From Monoraphidium neglectum (lineage: Eukaryota > Chlorophyta > Chlorophyceae > Sphaeropleales > Selenastraceae): a stretch of 17,526 nucleotides of DNA. This document shows, in pieces, positions 1 through 8,194 of the stretch. Location: assembly GCF_000611645.1 (NCBI RefSeq), contig NW_014012600.1:1-17526 (forward strand), in the 5' to 3' direction. Each line of letters opens with the position of its first letter. The stretch's first letter is position 1. The notes under the pieces were generated by a model. That model was not told the DNA's origin. It saw nothing but the letters and a program-made list of their open reading frames with translations, and did no database searches. The translations under genes and the position numbers were made by a program.

Positions 1-160
1 AGCTTGCACCACTCGGCCGCAAGGCCTGTGCGCTGCAAGGGCCTGCTTGTGTGTACACATGCACCGTGACTCGGCGGTCAGCGAAGCCGACCGAGCGCCC
101 AATCACGCCCGGGTGAGGCGGTGCCCTCAAAAGCACCCGCCTCGGCGCCCGGGGCCTCAC

Positions 161-2307
161 GTCTCAAACTCCACAAAGGCGTAGTTCCTCTTGATGTCGA
201 CGCGGCGCAGCCGGCCGTACTTGTAGAAGTGGTCCTCCACATCGCGGACTGGCGCAGGAAGGGGGCGGGGTTGAGGGATCCAGGGTAGAGGGGTTGAGCT
301 GGCCAGAGCTGGCGGAGGCGGGTCACTGGGTCTCGGGTCAGCTTGCGAGCCCGACGCCGGCGCGCGGCTGCGCCAGCGCGCAGCTGCGACATGCGGCCCC
401 CGCGTGCCGTGGGCGACATACCGACCGACCCTGTGTCTCACGCGGCCGCGTCGTTGCTGGGCTGCAGAAACATGCCCCAACCGTGCTAGAGGCACCTGAC
501 TGGCAGCCGCCGCCCGCCTGCCACGGCTTCCTCACAAGCCCCGCCCTTCACCGTCTGCCACGCTCGGCCACTCACTTGTGGTGCGCATCACGTCAAAGTT
601 GACCACAAACAGAGTCTTGCTGGGGGTCTGGTGCTCCTTGGCCTCCTCCACTTTCTGCAAGGACAGAGAGGTGGGTGCACATAATCATTTTGGGGGCGCT
701 ATCTATTGCAAAGGCACGGATCTGTGGCGAAGCTGTGTCAGGAGCAGCGAGCAGCGGCGGAAACAAGCATAGAAATGCACATCGTCGGCCAAGGGGGAGG
801 GGGTGGCAACCTCCCGATAGGACGAAAGGCAAGGGCCCCAGGCCACCGCGCTCACCTTGGCCCACTGCACCTTCAGCGGCCGCGGGCGCCTGTAACCCCA
901 CTCGCGCCTGCAAGGTGGTATTCCGCGAAACGACCCAGTTTTGGCGTGCTACATCCACAATCATAACAGGCCGCGCCAGAGCATGAGTCGCGACACGCAC
1001 TGAGGGCTCCAGCCATGTCGCATGCCCAGCCCGGCAGCGCAGAGCAAGCCTTGAGCGCCTGGCAAGGCAGTGTCGAGCCACCCACACCTGTCCAGGTCCT
1101 GAATGGCTTCGTCGGCGTCGCGCTTGTTGCGCATGTAGCAGAACGCGAAGCCTGCGGTGCGAAACATGGGGAGGGGGTGCATGGCATGCAAGTCAGCATG
1201 AAACAGGAACTCATGCACAGCAAAGACGCCGCACAACGCGCATGGCGCGCCCCTGCTGCCAGACGCGAACGGGCCTGCTCTCTTATCCTTGGCTCTTGGC
1301 CAGGCAGCCGACCTTCAAGCGGCACGGCAGCCGGCAGGCAGACGTTTGGGTAGGGTTGGTGGGATGTGATGTTTGATGGCAAAGGCAGGATGATGGCAGC
1401 GGTGCTGGCCGTGTGATGGCAGTGGTCCGGGCAGGAGCGAAGCTGATGGCAGCCCAGAAGCCGGTTGCCGGAAAGGTTGGCAGCGGGACGCGATGGCAGT
1501 GGCAGACCCGAAGACTGAAACAGCCCGGGCAGACCAGGACATGGGCCTCGGCAGCCGGCCGGCCCTTGCTGCCGCGAGGACTAGTGAAGTCAGATCGTTG
1601 CGTTTCGGGTTGCAAGGTGAGTAGCGCTTGCGTAGAGGCAGGCGACGGCTCAAGGGGTTGCGCACAGTGGAGCCCTGGTGTAACACGCAACTGGGTTGGG
1701 AGAGCAATCACCATGCCATGTTGCCTTTGTGGGTCAACCGCCGAGCTTTGGCCCTTGGCAAGACCGTCTGCTGTGCTACGGGACGGTTGAACCTTACAGT
1801 AACGTCGTCTTTTGATACGCCTGGACCGCATGGTGTCTTTGTCGTCGCCGCGGCCCACCAAGCGCCCGGCTGCAACGGGTGCTGTAGAGCACGTTGGGCC
1901 TGGGTGCCTGGCGCATGTTGAGCGGGTCCTGGGCTCACCAGTCTTCATGTCGATGCGGTCCACCGGGCCATACTTCTCCAGAAGGCGCAGCACGTCGCGC
2001 TCAGACGCGTCGTACTCAAAGTTGCCGACATAGATCTGCGGCGCACGCAGTGGTGCAGCTGCTGCTGTAACTGAGGCGCAATCGCGGTCCCTAGCAGGAA
2101 GTGCAGCTGCAGAGACATAACTCTATTGTTTACGCGGGGATCCAGGATGTGCACAGGGCGCAGGCTGGCCGGGCGAGCACACAGTGTCGCTGCTGTGCTG
2201 CTTGCAGCGCGTGCGCTTGTGCAGGTGCCCCGTGGCTGCGGCACCACTGCAGCAGTCGCAGTTGGCAAAGACGTGATTTTCCTCACCGGCTGCTTGTTGT
2301 CGCCCAT
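161..2307 (-). CDS. RS-subfamily SR splicing factor with two RRMs (3' end outside window)
   Basis: Coding exons, in gene order: 2287-2307, 1939-2035, 1088-1151, 856-907, 576-654, 161-248. All boundaries are GT-AG and phases join cleanly, giving at least 133 residues. Exon 1 encodes only MGDNKQP. RRM1 follows, with RNP2 IYVGNF (residues 8-13) and RNP1-like GFAFCYM (from residue 40), ending in VQWAK. RRM2 begins with RNP2 TLFVVNF and has RNP1 RNYAFVEFE. This layout matches the plant RS31/RS40/RS41 subfamily (first residues followed at once by RNP2, then a second RRM with a VDIKRN-type strand). Such proteins act in the nucleus in splice-site choice. The rest of RRM2 and the expected RS-rich tail would lie left of position 1; the last visible donor is GTGAGG at 160. 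The start ATG at 2307 is the only ATG I found that splices in frame to exon 2. The intron inside RRM1 (1152-1938, 787 bp) is by far the longest. Confidence 0.9.
1152..1938 (-). other. Long intron inside RRM1 of the SR gene
   Basis: This 787-bp intron splits the codon between MKTG and FAFCYM in RRM1. The other introns of the gene are 180-327 bp. In land-plant RS-subfamily genes the long intron at this same place carries regulated alternative splicing, and that arrangement is reported to be ancient in the green lineage. Here it contains five copies of GATGGCA (plus strand starts 1375, 1392, 1415, 1445, 1492; TGCCATC in the transcript). I could not identify a poison exon by eye. Confidence 0.75.
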
Positions 2308-3473
2308 CGCGACTGACGGCTCGGCTGCGCCCCGGGGCTGGATGGAGGTTGGCCGCGAGATCAATGGCACACGGACAGCGCCTGCCGCAATCACTTTTGT
2401 TCACTTTTGTTCAACGAAGCAGACCCGAATGCAACCCACGGCCAAAGCATCCTGCGGGTCTGCAAGGGTGCCCTTGCCCCCCTACACCTGCTTGCATGCT
2501 TCTGCTAGCAGCACAGTCATCACAGGGGTATCGTACCGTATCGCATGTTGGCCCCAACACCAGCACCTCTCTGTGGGCACTTTTCTTATACAGTGCGGTG
2601 CTCTTGGATCAACCGGCCCTGTGTGTGGACGCTTTCATCAGGGACCATCAGCTTGCGCTGCGCCATGCGCACTGTGCGTCGTCTAGTGCGGTGGCCATGC
2701 CTTGTCAACTAGACCGCTTGGTGACCAACCACGGCGGCCATGGGTTGGTACCTGGGAATGTCCTCCCCACAGGGGGGGGCGGCAACCCTTTTGCTCTCCT
2801 GACGCTTGGGATACGCAATACTTGCAGACGGCCAGGAGAGCTGATGACTGCACGACCGCCGGCTGGCGCACGCAGCACCTGTAGCCGACCCCTCCCTCGG
2901 CCGCCTGCCCATTGAGGACCAACCAGAGTGCGGCCGCCGTGTGCCCCGCGGCCTGACGGTGGGGCTACCCGGGCCACGGCCTGGCGAGAGTACCGCCATT
3001 AAGCGGTGACGATACCATGCGGGACGCATTGGCAACACAGATGCCGGCCCCCATTCAGCTTGCTGGGGTGCGCGAAAGCCATGTGCTGGAGGGGATGGGG
3101 AAAGCCAGCGACCGAGTGGGCGAAGGAGCTTAATGCCACGGCTAGGCTCGCGTATGACACAGCTGCAGCTCTGTAAGCAGGGGAGCACCCACAGTAGGAG
3201 GCGGGCAGCATCGCTGAGCAGCCGCAGCAGCGGGGAACCGCCTGCGCTGGGCCACAGCTGGGGTGACCAGGTCGTGCGAGAGCATCCTGTCACGCTTGGC
3301 TTGGCAAGGCCGCCACGTTAAACAGCAGCTGTGGCTGCAAAGGGTGGCATGGGTCAGTAGCACAAGCGTCGTCGCTTGTTGCAACTGGGCGGCCCCGGCT
3401 GCTTCTAGACCGCAGGCGTACAGTGATGACCAGCAAATTGCTTGTTTCAAGTGTTGACGCACTGCTTGGCACA
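2308..3473. other. Region upstream of the SR gene, no gene recognised
   Basis: This should hold the 5' UTR and promoter of the SR gene. Open frames here have no recognisable motif and no coherent splicing. A 10-bp tandem duplication, TCACTTTTGT twice, lies at 2391-2410, about 85 bp upstream of the SR start codon. TACCGTATCG at 2534-2543 repeats a 10-mer found near the right end of the nearby hAT element. Confidence 0.5.
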
Positions 3474-3481
3474 GGTTTCGT

Positions 3482-4025
3482 CAGGGATGTTCAATACGGT
3501 GACTCAGCGGTGAAACGTACGGTATTATACGATAAAATACGGTATTATACGGTATTTTTACCGTATTATTGCCCCTTGGCGTGTAACCCGGGTTACAGCT
3601 TCCAACCCCGGTCGATGGAGGCTGTTTCGGCTGGTTTCGGTCTTTATATAATAACTAGAACCAAAAGACATGTAGATAACGTCGAGATGTCAGATCATAG
3701 TGAGAAATTTGTCAAAGTGGAGCAGGAAACCCCTGAAAAGCTGCAGTGCAGCCACGTGTTGCCAGGCACGGGCACGCGCGTTGGGGCACAGTTGGCCAGA
3801 TTGTGCCACAAGGCGAAGCAATTTTCACCACACACGCCAGCGGTATGTGTGCGCGTGACACCTGCGTGCGCGGCGCGCATGCGCGGGGTGCCTGCGTGCG
3901 TGCAACCCCACCAGATGCCAACCGTATTTTTCACCGTATCTTATAGGCCCCCACCCTGCCCAACGTATAATACCGTATTTTATCAAATCATACCGTATCG
4001 TATCATATCGTACCAAACATCCCTG
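3482..4025. mobile_element. Non-autonomous hAT-type DNA transposon (MITE), 544 bp
   Basis: The element starts CAGGGATGTT and ends with its reverse complement AACATCCCTG; about 15 of the first 20 bases match between the two ends. It is bounded by a perfect 8-bp target-site duplication. Inside the ends there is a perfect 21-bp inverted repeat (3531-3551 against 3964-3984). Subterminal motifs repeat: TACGGTATTATAC at 3518-3530 and 3538-3550, a partial copy at 3548-3560, and ACCGTAT copies at 3560, 3921, 3933, 3974 and 3992. Such clusters are typical transposase-binding sites of hAT elements. The interior (about 3575-3915) shows no transposase motifs, so the element would need an enzyme supplied from elsewhere. 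The subterminal parts are AT-rich against the GC-rich background. Family assignment rests on the 8-bp duplication and the CAG-type termini. Confidence 0.9.
3531..3984. repeat. Perfect 21-bp inner inverted repeat of the hAT element
   Basis: Positions 3531-3551 read GATAAAATACGGTATTATAC plus G, and 3964-3984 is the exact reverse complement. They lie 49 and 41 bases in from the left and right termini, so the arms are not perfectly symmetrical. Together with the outer terminal repeats they would let the single strand fold into a long hairpin. Confidence 0.9.
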
Positions 4026-4889
4026 GGTTTCGTACGACAAAAGCAGTGCGTCACTGCACGGAGTGCTCAACCCCTACACGCAAACACCCAGGTTGAAGTG
4101 CACGCGCTTTTGTCAACCCCCAGGGTGTTGCCCCCTTCCGCAAACCTATAATGACTCGTGCGATGAGCAAGTGATCGACGCTGATGTCCTTGTGGTCAAC
4201 GCACTTAGGCCTGCCACCACTCTTTGCCCCCAACCCTTATTTCCATAAAGTGCTGTACTCTGTTGCACTCTTGTTGGTGCTGAGATGCAATATACTGTAA
4301 TATGAGTTTCCGCAGCTTTGTTTCGGTCGGCGGCAGAGTTTGAATGTCACTGAGGGCGGCAGGGGGTTGGAGGGGCGGGGATTGATAACAACTCGGTCCG
4401 CAACTGCCGCCGAAGAGCACTGATGCACCCCCCCATGGATACCTTGCACGGAGTGTGCGCCTCCGCAGCTGGTGGCGTCCATTTGCTGACGGATACTGAC
4501 AGGCAGTGTTACAGCACATCCTGTACCCTTACAGCCATTTCAAAATTACAGGGGGGGACAACAGGTGCAGATGTTTGAGGCCACATCCCTTCATGCACTT
4601 GAAACCTTCTGGGTGCTTTGAACACCTCAAGGAGTGGAAAAACCTAGAAACCCCGAGCAGGCGCGTCCCCAGGGGGTCAGCCCACTCCCTATTGGAGTGA
4701 CCATCGCCCCCAGAGCGTGAGCGTTGACCTGCTGCTGCTGCAGCAGGGGGAGGCAGGCCGCCGGCCCGGTGGCGGCCGACACTCCCCGCCCACCACGCCT
4801 CGCCCGCCTGGTAGAGCCCCCGACGCGCGTCCCTGGACACGGGCAGGGCCCGAGCCAGGAGCGCGCGGCCAGTGCGGCGGTGCGTCGTC

Positions 4890-4970
4890 GTCGTAGTCTC
4901 GAGCTCGGGGTGTTGGCGCCGCAGGTGCGATGTGAGGGACGTGTTGTGTGTAGACATGAAAGGGAGTATG
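4890..4970 (-). pseudogene. Possible BED/C2H2 zinc-finger remnant
   Basis: On the minus strand a frame reads STHNTSLTSHLRRQHPELE. The pattern NTS-x-L-x-SHL-x3-H resembles the second half of a BED-type zinc finger (H-x4-H), a domain common at the N-terminus of hAT transposases. The expected C-x2-C pair upstream is missing in this frame, and no transposase catalytic or dimerisation region follows. It could be the eroded trace of an autonomous hAT copy, which would fit the hAT MITE about 0.9 kb away, or it could be a chance match. Confidence 0.25.
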
Positions 4971-5193
4971 TGAATGATTGATCGAAGATGTGCGTGGGCT
5001 ATTTGAAGGCATTTGGACGGGAAAACGGAGGGGTGGCCTTCGCGAAGGTCGCTTGCTGTTACGAAGGCCTGGTGGAAGGCCGGTCTCACAGCGCTGATGC
5101 GACCGCGAGGTGGGACCGGGCCGACACCAGTCGGCTGAGGGAGGTCTTGATCACATCTCAGGGGCGCGCAGCCAGGTTGACCACCTCATTGAC

Positions 5194-5221
5194 CACATGT
5201 GTGTGCGCGCGCGCGCGCGCA
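5194..5221. repeat. Alternating purine-pyrimidine tract (Z-DNA prone)
   Basis: A 28-base strictly alternating run: CACATGTGTGTG followed by a long CG repeat. Such tracts readily adopt left-handed DNA and are mutable microsatellites. No gene is recognised around it. Confidence 0.8.
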
Positions 5222-5668
5222 GCGGCGCCGCTGCTAGTGATTGGGCTGGCTCGACGGCGGCGGCAGCCGCTGCGGCACAGGGGAAGCAGCACGGGGGCAG
5301 CGGAGCAGCAGCGGCAGCATATATGTATTGCATGTGATGCGCCCAGCAGTCCTACCAGACAGATCCAGCCTGCCTGCCGTGGCTTGGCTGCCTCAACAGC
5401 CTCAGACAAGTAGGTGCCTTCTGCTCCTGGAAGCTTCAGGTTAGAGGTGGCACGTTCCGTCATCAGGCCCCTGCCTTCTTATTTACTTTGCGGTGCATCG
5501 CTGTCTCGAGCACCTTGCGCCTCATCAGGCGGATGATCCATCACAACACTGGCAGCGGTTTTCCCTACCGGTCCTTACAGCAGGGACGTGGTAGGGACAC
5601 CTAAGTTCGCGTAAGGACGGACTACGGATAACCCTCGTCCTTGCAGTGAGCATTCGGGGCTAGCCCCC

Positions 5669-5688
5669 ACTAGGCAGCGCTGCCTAGT
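5669..5688. repeat. 20-bp perfect palindrome
   Basis: ACTAGGCAGC is followed directly by its reverse complement GCTGCCTAGT with no spacer. Flanking bases AGC (left, 5662-5664) and GCT (right, 5692-5694) also pair across three to four mismatched positions, so the dyad may extend further. Nearby, GTCCTTAC (5571-5578) pairs with GTAAGGAC (5611-5618), and AAGGACG (5613-5619) with CGTCCTT (5636-5642). No gene is recognised here. Confidence 0.85.
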
Positions 5689-6081
5689 CAGTGCTACGCC
5701 GCCGCGAACCCCATGCAGGATCGCACTACTCTTATGTGGAGCCAGGCCTTTGGCAGACGACGGCCAGCCACGTGGGCACCAGCGCTGATGCGTAGTGTAC
5801 ACAACAAATTTGAGCGGCATGGGGTCGGTGACAGGTGCAAAGAGCTGAGCCAGCCTGAAGGTAAGAGTTTGGCAAATGTCCATTGATAACACCAGCTTGC
5901 ATCAACCATCGACCATGTGCAAGTCTTTGGCTGTGTGTCAAGCATGTCCGCTGCTGTGCGCGGATTTCAATAGTAAGGCGCACATCCAGGCACACCAGTC
6001 CGCACATGACGCTCTTCTCGCTTTTCTCGTGACGGCATGGTCAGAATTGCGATTGTGCGCAAGCAGCTTTGTGTACGGGCT

Positions 6082-6111
6082 CGTGCGCGCGCATGCGCGC
6101 GCGTGTGTGTA
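6082..6111. repeat. Alternating purine-pyrimidine tract with central palindrome
   Basis: Thirty bases alternate strictly between pyrimidine and purine. An 18-bp perfect palindrome centred on AT lies at 6085-6102 (GCGCGCGCA and its complement). This gives both Z-DNA and cruciform potential. It lies about 0.7 kb upstream of the TOM22-like gene. Confidence 0.8.
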
Positions 6112-6829
6112 GGCGCGCATGTGCGATTGGCTGGCGTGTGAGGCCGCCAATCCAGCTGCAGCGTGCACTTGGATGAGAGTTGCACTAGGCGTAGCCCGGG
6201 CGATTTCGGTGGACAGGTCCAACGGTTGCTGACAGAAGGACTTGAGTTGGTGCTGCTGAGCCATGCAGCAAGAAAGGTTGCCCGCCTGATACTACATGAA
6301 AAAGTAATTAGATGGTGCAAAACCGCGCGCATGCCCCGTGCGCGCAACTCGGCACAACCCGGCGCATCCCGCGGGTTACCGAGGGGGGTCTGTTGATAGG
6401 GCCGTGGCAGGTAATGTCACATGCCACCTGCATGCTGACAGGGCCTGGCAGCTTGGCTGTGGTGGCAGGATAAGTACGTGGCATTTTGAATTCTGGATCC
6501 TTTGCCTGGCAAAGGGGTAAGTTGTACCAGGTCAATTCAAGGCGGCGCTAGGCTCAGCCAACAATCAATTCATCAGTGACAGTCATCCAGCTATGCTGTG
6601 GGCAGGCGCTCCTTGTGCCTCAGTTCCCGCCTATGCAGTTGCGCGTTGGTCTCAAGCCCAAAAGAGAGACTGATCAAGCATGCCCCTGTGCCACACGGTA
6701 CTTTATGCTGCGCCGTTTACCACCAGTGCAAGCACCAGATCACCTGGTGACACTCTGCTGCTTTGTATGTCGCACCAGTCGCGCTGATGCGCATGTAACC
6801 ATTCAAGACGTTCCTTGATTCTGGACACT

Positions 6830-7021
6830 ATGGCCTCCACTGCCGAGATCGCCGCGTACAGCGCCAAGCGCCTGGGCCTCTCCTTTGGCAAGGCCTTATG
6901 GTACGCTTCAACGACCGTGCTCGTTCTTGTGCTTCCTCTGGTGATCGAGATGGACAGGGAGCAGCAGATGGTCGACCTGGAGAAGGATCAGATGGGCGTC
7001 CTGACGGGCAAGGCCGCCTAA
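6830..7021 (+). CDS. TOM22: TOM22/TOM9-like mitochondrial import receptor subunit
   Basis: A 63-residue product from ATG 6830 to TAA 7021. One membrane span (about residues 22-39, LWYASTTVLVLVLPLVIE) contains the proline typical of Tom22 spans, and is followed by MDREQQ-x2-DLE. That span plus EMDREQQ is the signature of plant and algal TOM22 (TOM9), a core receptor and organiser of the outer-membrane TOM complex. A basic stretch SAKRLG precedes the span, consistent with N-cytosol, C-intermembrane topology. Plant TOM9 proteins are near 90-100 residues and animal or fungal ones longer, so this is very short. Either the cytosolic domain is almost absent, or an upstream exon adds to it. An in-frame stop at 6785 limits uninterrupted extension, and a 3' splice site between 6786 and 6829 (for example AAG at 6805-6807) cannot be excluded. 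SDHAF3, another mitochondrial gene, follows 334 bp downstream on the same strand. Confidence 0.78.
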   Translation: MASTAEIAAYSAKRLGLSFGKALWYASTTVLVLVLPLVIEMDREQQMVDLEKDQMGVLTGKAA

Positions 7022-7355
7022 GTTCGAGCGACTGACATAAATCCGTATTAGACTAGCAGGTGTGCCCGTCGTGGGTGATGCTGAGCTGCTGCTCCTTCCC
7101 ACCTGGCTGCTGCCGCCGCTCAAGGCCTCGTGCGCTGTGTTGCGAAGCTCGCGGCGATGCAGGGCGCAGCCCATGGGGCCCATCCTCAAGCGCAGCATGT
7201 GCATGTCGTAGCGCTCGCATCTTCAACCTTTCCCCCGCCAACCGCCCGCAGGCCCTAGTTTGCCCCGCTGCCTGCATCAGTGGCGCACGGCCACCGCCAT
7301 CTGTTGCCCTCGTCACGTGTCAGCACAGCAGCGAGAGCAGCGCCCCGCTGCGACC
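7022..7355 (+). other. Intergenic region between TOM22-like and SDHAF3 genes
   Basis: 334 bp that must contain the 3' UTR of the TOM22-like gene and the promoter and 5' UTR of SDHAF3. I see no TGTAA poly(A) signal and no convincing TATA box. The frame upstream of the SDHAF3 ATG stays open for 32 codons but lacks family-like residues. Confidence 0.5.
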
Positions 7356-7766
7356 ATGGCCGCGCCGCCACCCGCGCAGCAGGGCCTGGCGCAGCTCTAC
7401 CAGCTGTACCGCCAGGTGCTGCGCGTGCACCGCACCAAGCTGCCGGGGCCGCTGCGGTCCCTGGGCGACTCGTACGTGAAAGGGGAGGTCCGGCGCCACC
7501 TCAAGGGCAAGACGACGCCGCAGCAGTGGCGCGAGTTCCAGGGCCAGTGGGCCGCGTACGTGTCGATGCTGTCCGGCCGCGCGGACGCTGACGAGGCGCA
7601 CGGGTCGGTGCGGCCGCTGCACGACGCGGAGGGCGCCCTGAACGAGGAGCAGCGGGAGCAGCTGCAGCGGCTCAAGGACGCGGCGCTCGAGCTGGGGGGT
7701 GAGGGCCGCGGAGGGGCCGACGGCGGCAGCAGCGGGGGAGGCTGCGGCATTGCGACGAAGCCCTAG
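7356..7766 (+). CDS. SDHAF3: Succinate dehydrogenase assembly factor 3 (ACN9/Sdh7), LYR-motif protein
   Basis: A single-exon frame of 136 residues. The start ATG at 7356 sits in a good eukaryotic context (GCGACCATGG). The LYR motif is at residues 17-19 in LYQLYRQVLRVHR, followed by LP-x2-LRSLGDSYVKGEVRRH (about 29-48) and W-x2-FQGQWAAYVSML (58-72). This order is the ACN9/SDHAF3 fold: a small mitochondrial matrix chaperone that helps mature the iron-sulfur subunit of complex II. The family core is about 60-70 residues. Here about 60 more follow: a charged helical stretch (NEEQREQLQRLKDAALEL) and a Gly/Ser-rich end. A possible donor GTGAGG at 7699 within codons of the tail leaves open that the last part is spliced differently. 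The gene is tail-to-tail with MEX1. Confidence 0.9.
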   Translation: MAAPPPAQQGLAQLYQLYRQVLRVHRTKLPGPLRSLGDSYVKGEVRRHLKGKTTPQQWREFQGQWAAYVSMLSGRADADEAHGSVRPLHDAEGALNEEQREQLQRLKDAALELGGEGRGGADGGSSGGGCGIATKP

Positions 7767-8194
7767 CGCGGGCGTCTCCCTGCTATGGCGTGGCCCTGTG
7801 TGGCAGGGGGAAAGCTGAGTGGGCGCGGGCGCGTGCACCACCTGCTTTAGGCCGCTTCCCCTGCACAACTCATGCACGGCTTATGACGCGTGATACGCCC
7901 TTGTTTTGCTGCTAGCAGCCCGCCATGTTCCCTGCATGCAGCACCTAGGCGCATGCCTTGCTTACATATGCGGTGGCCGCTTTGCCTCTGCGATGCTGTG
8001 GATTATGCTTATCAGAGTAATGGCCGGTGTATATGATTGGAATGCGGAGCCTTTCTTGCTGTTTTTGATGCAGCTGATGGCTGTTGCTGCAGCAAAAGCG
8101 TCACAATCATGACCAGCGTGTGGCAAATCACCAGCAATGGCCAACACGGAAAATTAAACAAACCCATAAAAACAGACACACAACGGCCACGAGC
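7767..8194. other. Convergent 3' region of SDHAF3 and MEX1
   Basis: 428 bp between two converging stop codons. On the minus strand TGTAA at 7966-7962 could serve as the MEX1 poly(A) signal, about 230 bases after its stop. No TGTAA is seen on the plus strand for SDHAF3. No gene is recognised. Confidence 0.5.

Larger units (their letters stand above)
3474..4033. repeat. 8-bp target-site duplication flanking the hAT element
   Basis: GGTTTCGT occurs at 3474-3481, directly before the left terminal repeat, and again at 4026-4033, directly after the right terminal repeat. Eight-base duplications are the hallmark of hAT superfamily insertion. The two copies are identical, which suggests a fairly recent insertion. 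Confidence 0.92.
4034..6829. other. 2.8-kb region with no convincing gene
   Basis: I read both strands for exons with recognisable domains and compatible splice sites and found none that hold up. A GC-rich island (about 4700-4930) stands out; on the minus strand just beside it a short frame resembles a BED zinc finger. Other contents are alternating purine-pyrimidine tracts (5194-5221 and 6082-6111), inverted repeats near 5571-5642 and a 20-bp palindrome at 5669-5688. The right end presumably carries the TOM22-like gene's promoter and perhaps an upstream exon. The region may hold decayed transposon sequence or a noncoding or lineage-specific transcript. Confidence 0.4.

Noticed and set aside
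1..160. A next SR exon starting after TTGCAG on the minus strand (near position 34)
   Set aside because: The frame it would give (TAQALRPSG) does not resemble the rest of RRM2, so this stretch is treated as intron running off the edge.
3423..4151. A 242-codon open frame running right through the MITE
   Set aside because: It enters unique DNA, crosses both transposon ends and the duplications, and leaves again, with no recognisable motif. It is open by chance in an AT-poor strand.
4688..5089. A 186-codon minus-strand frame as an intact gene
   Set aside because: Apart from the short BED-like stretch it has biased low-complexity sequence, no family match, and no partner exons.
6815..6829. TTG start for the TOM22-like gene
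   Set aside because: A nuclear gene would use the ATG at 6830; the TTG only extends the open frame.
7260..7355. N-terminal extension of SDHAF3 by 32 codons
   Set aside because: The extra residues show no family similarity, and the ATG at 7356 has the better start context with normal spacing to the LYR motif.
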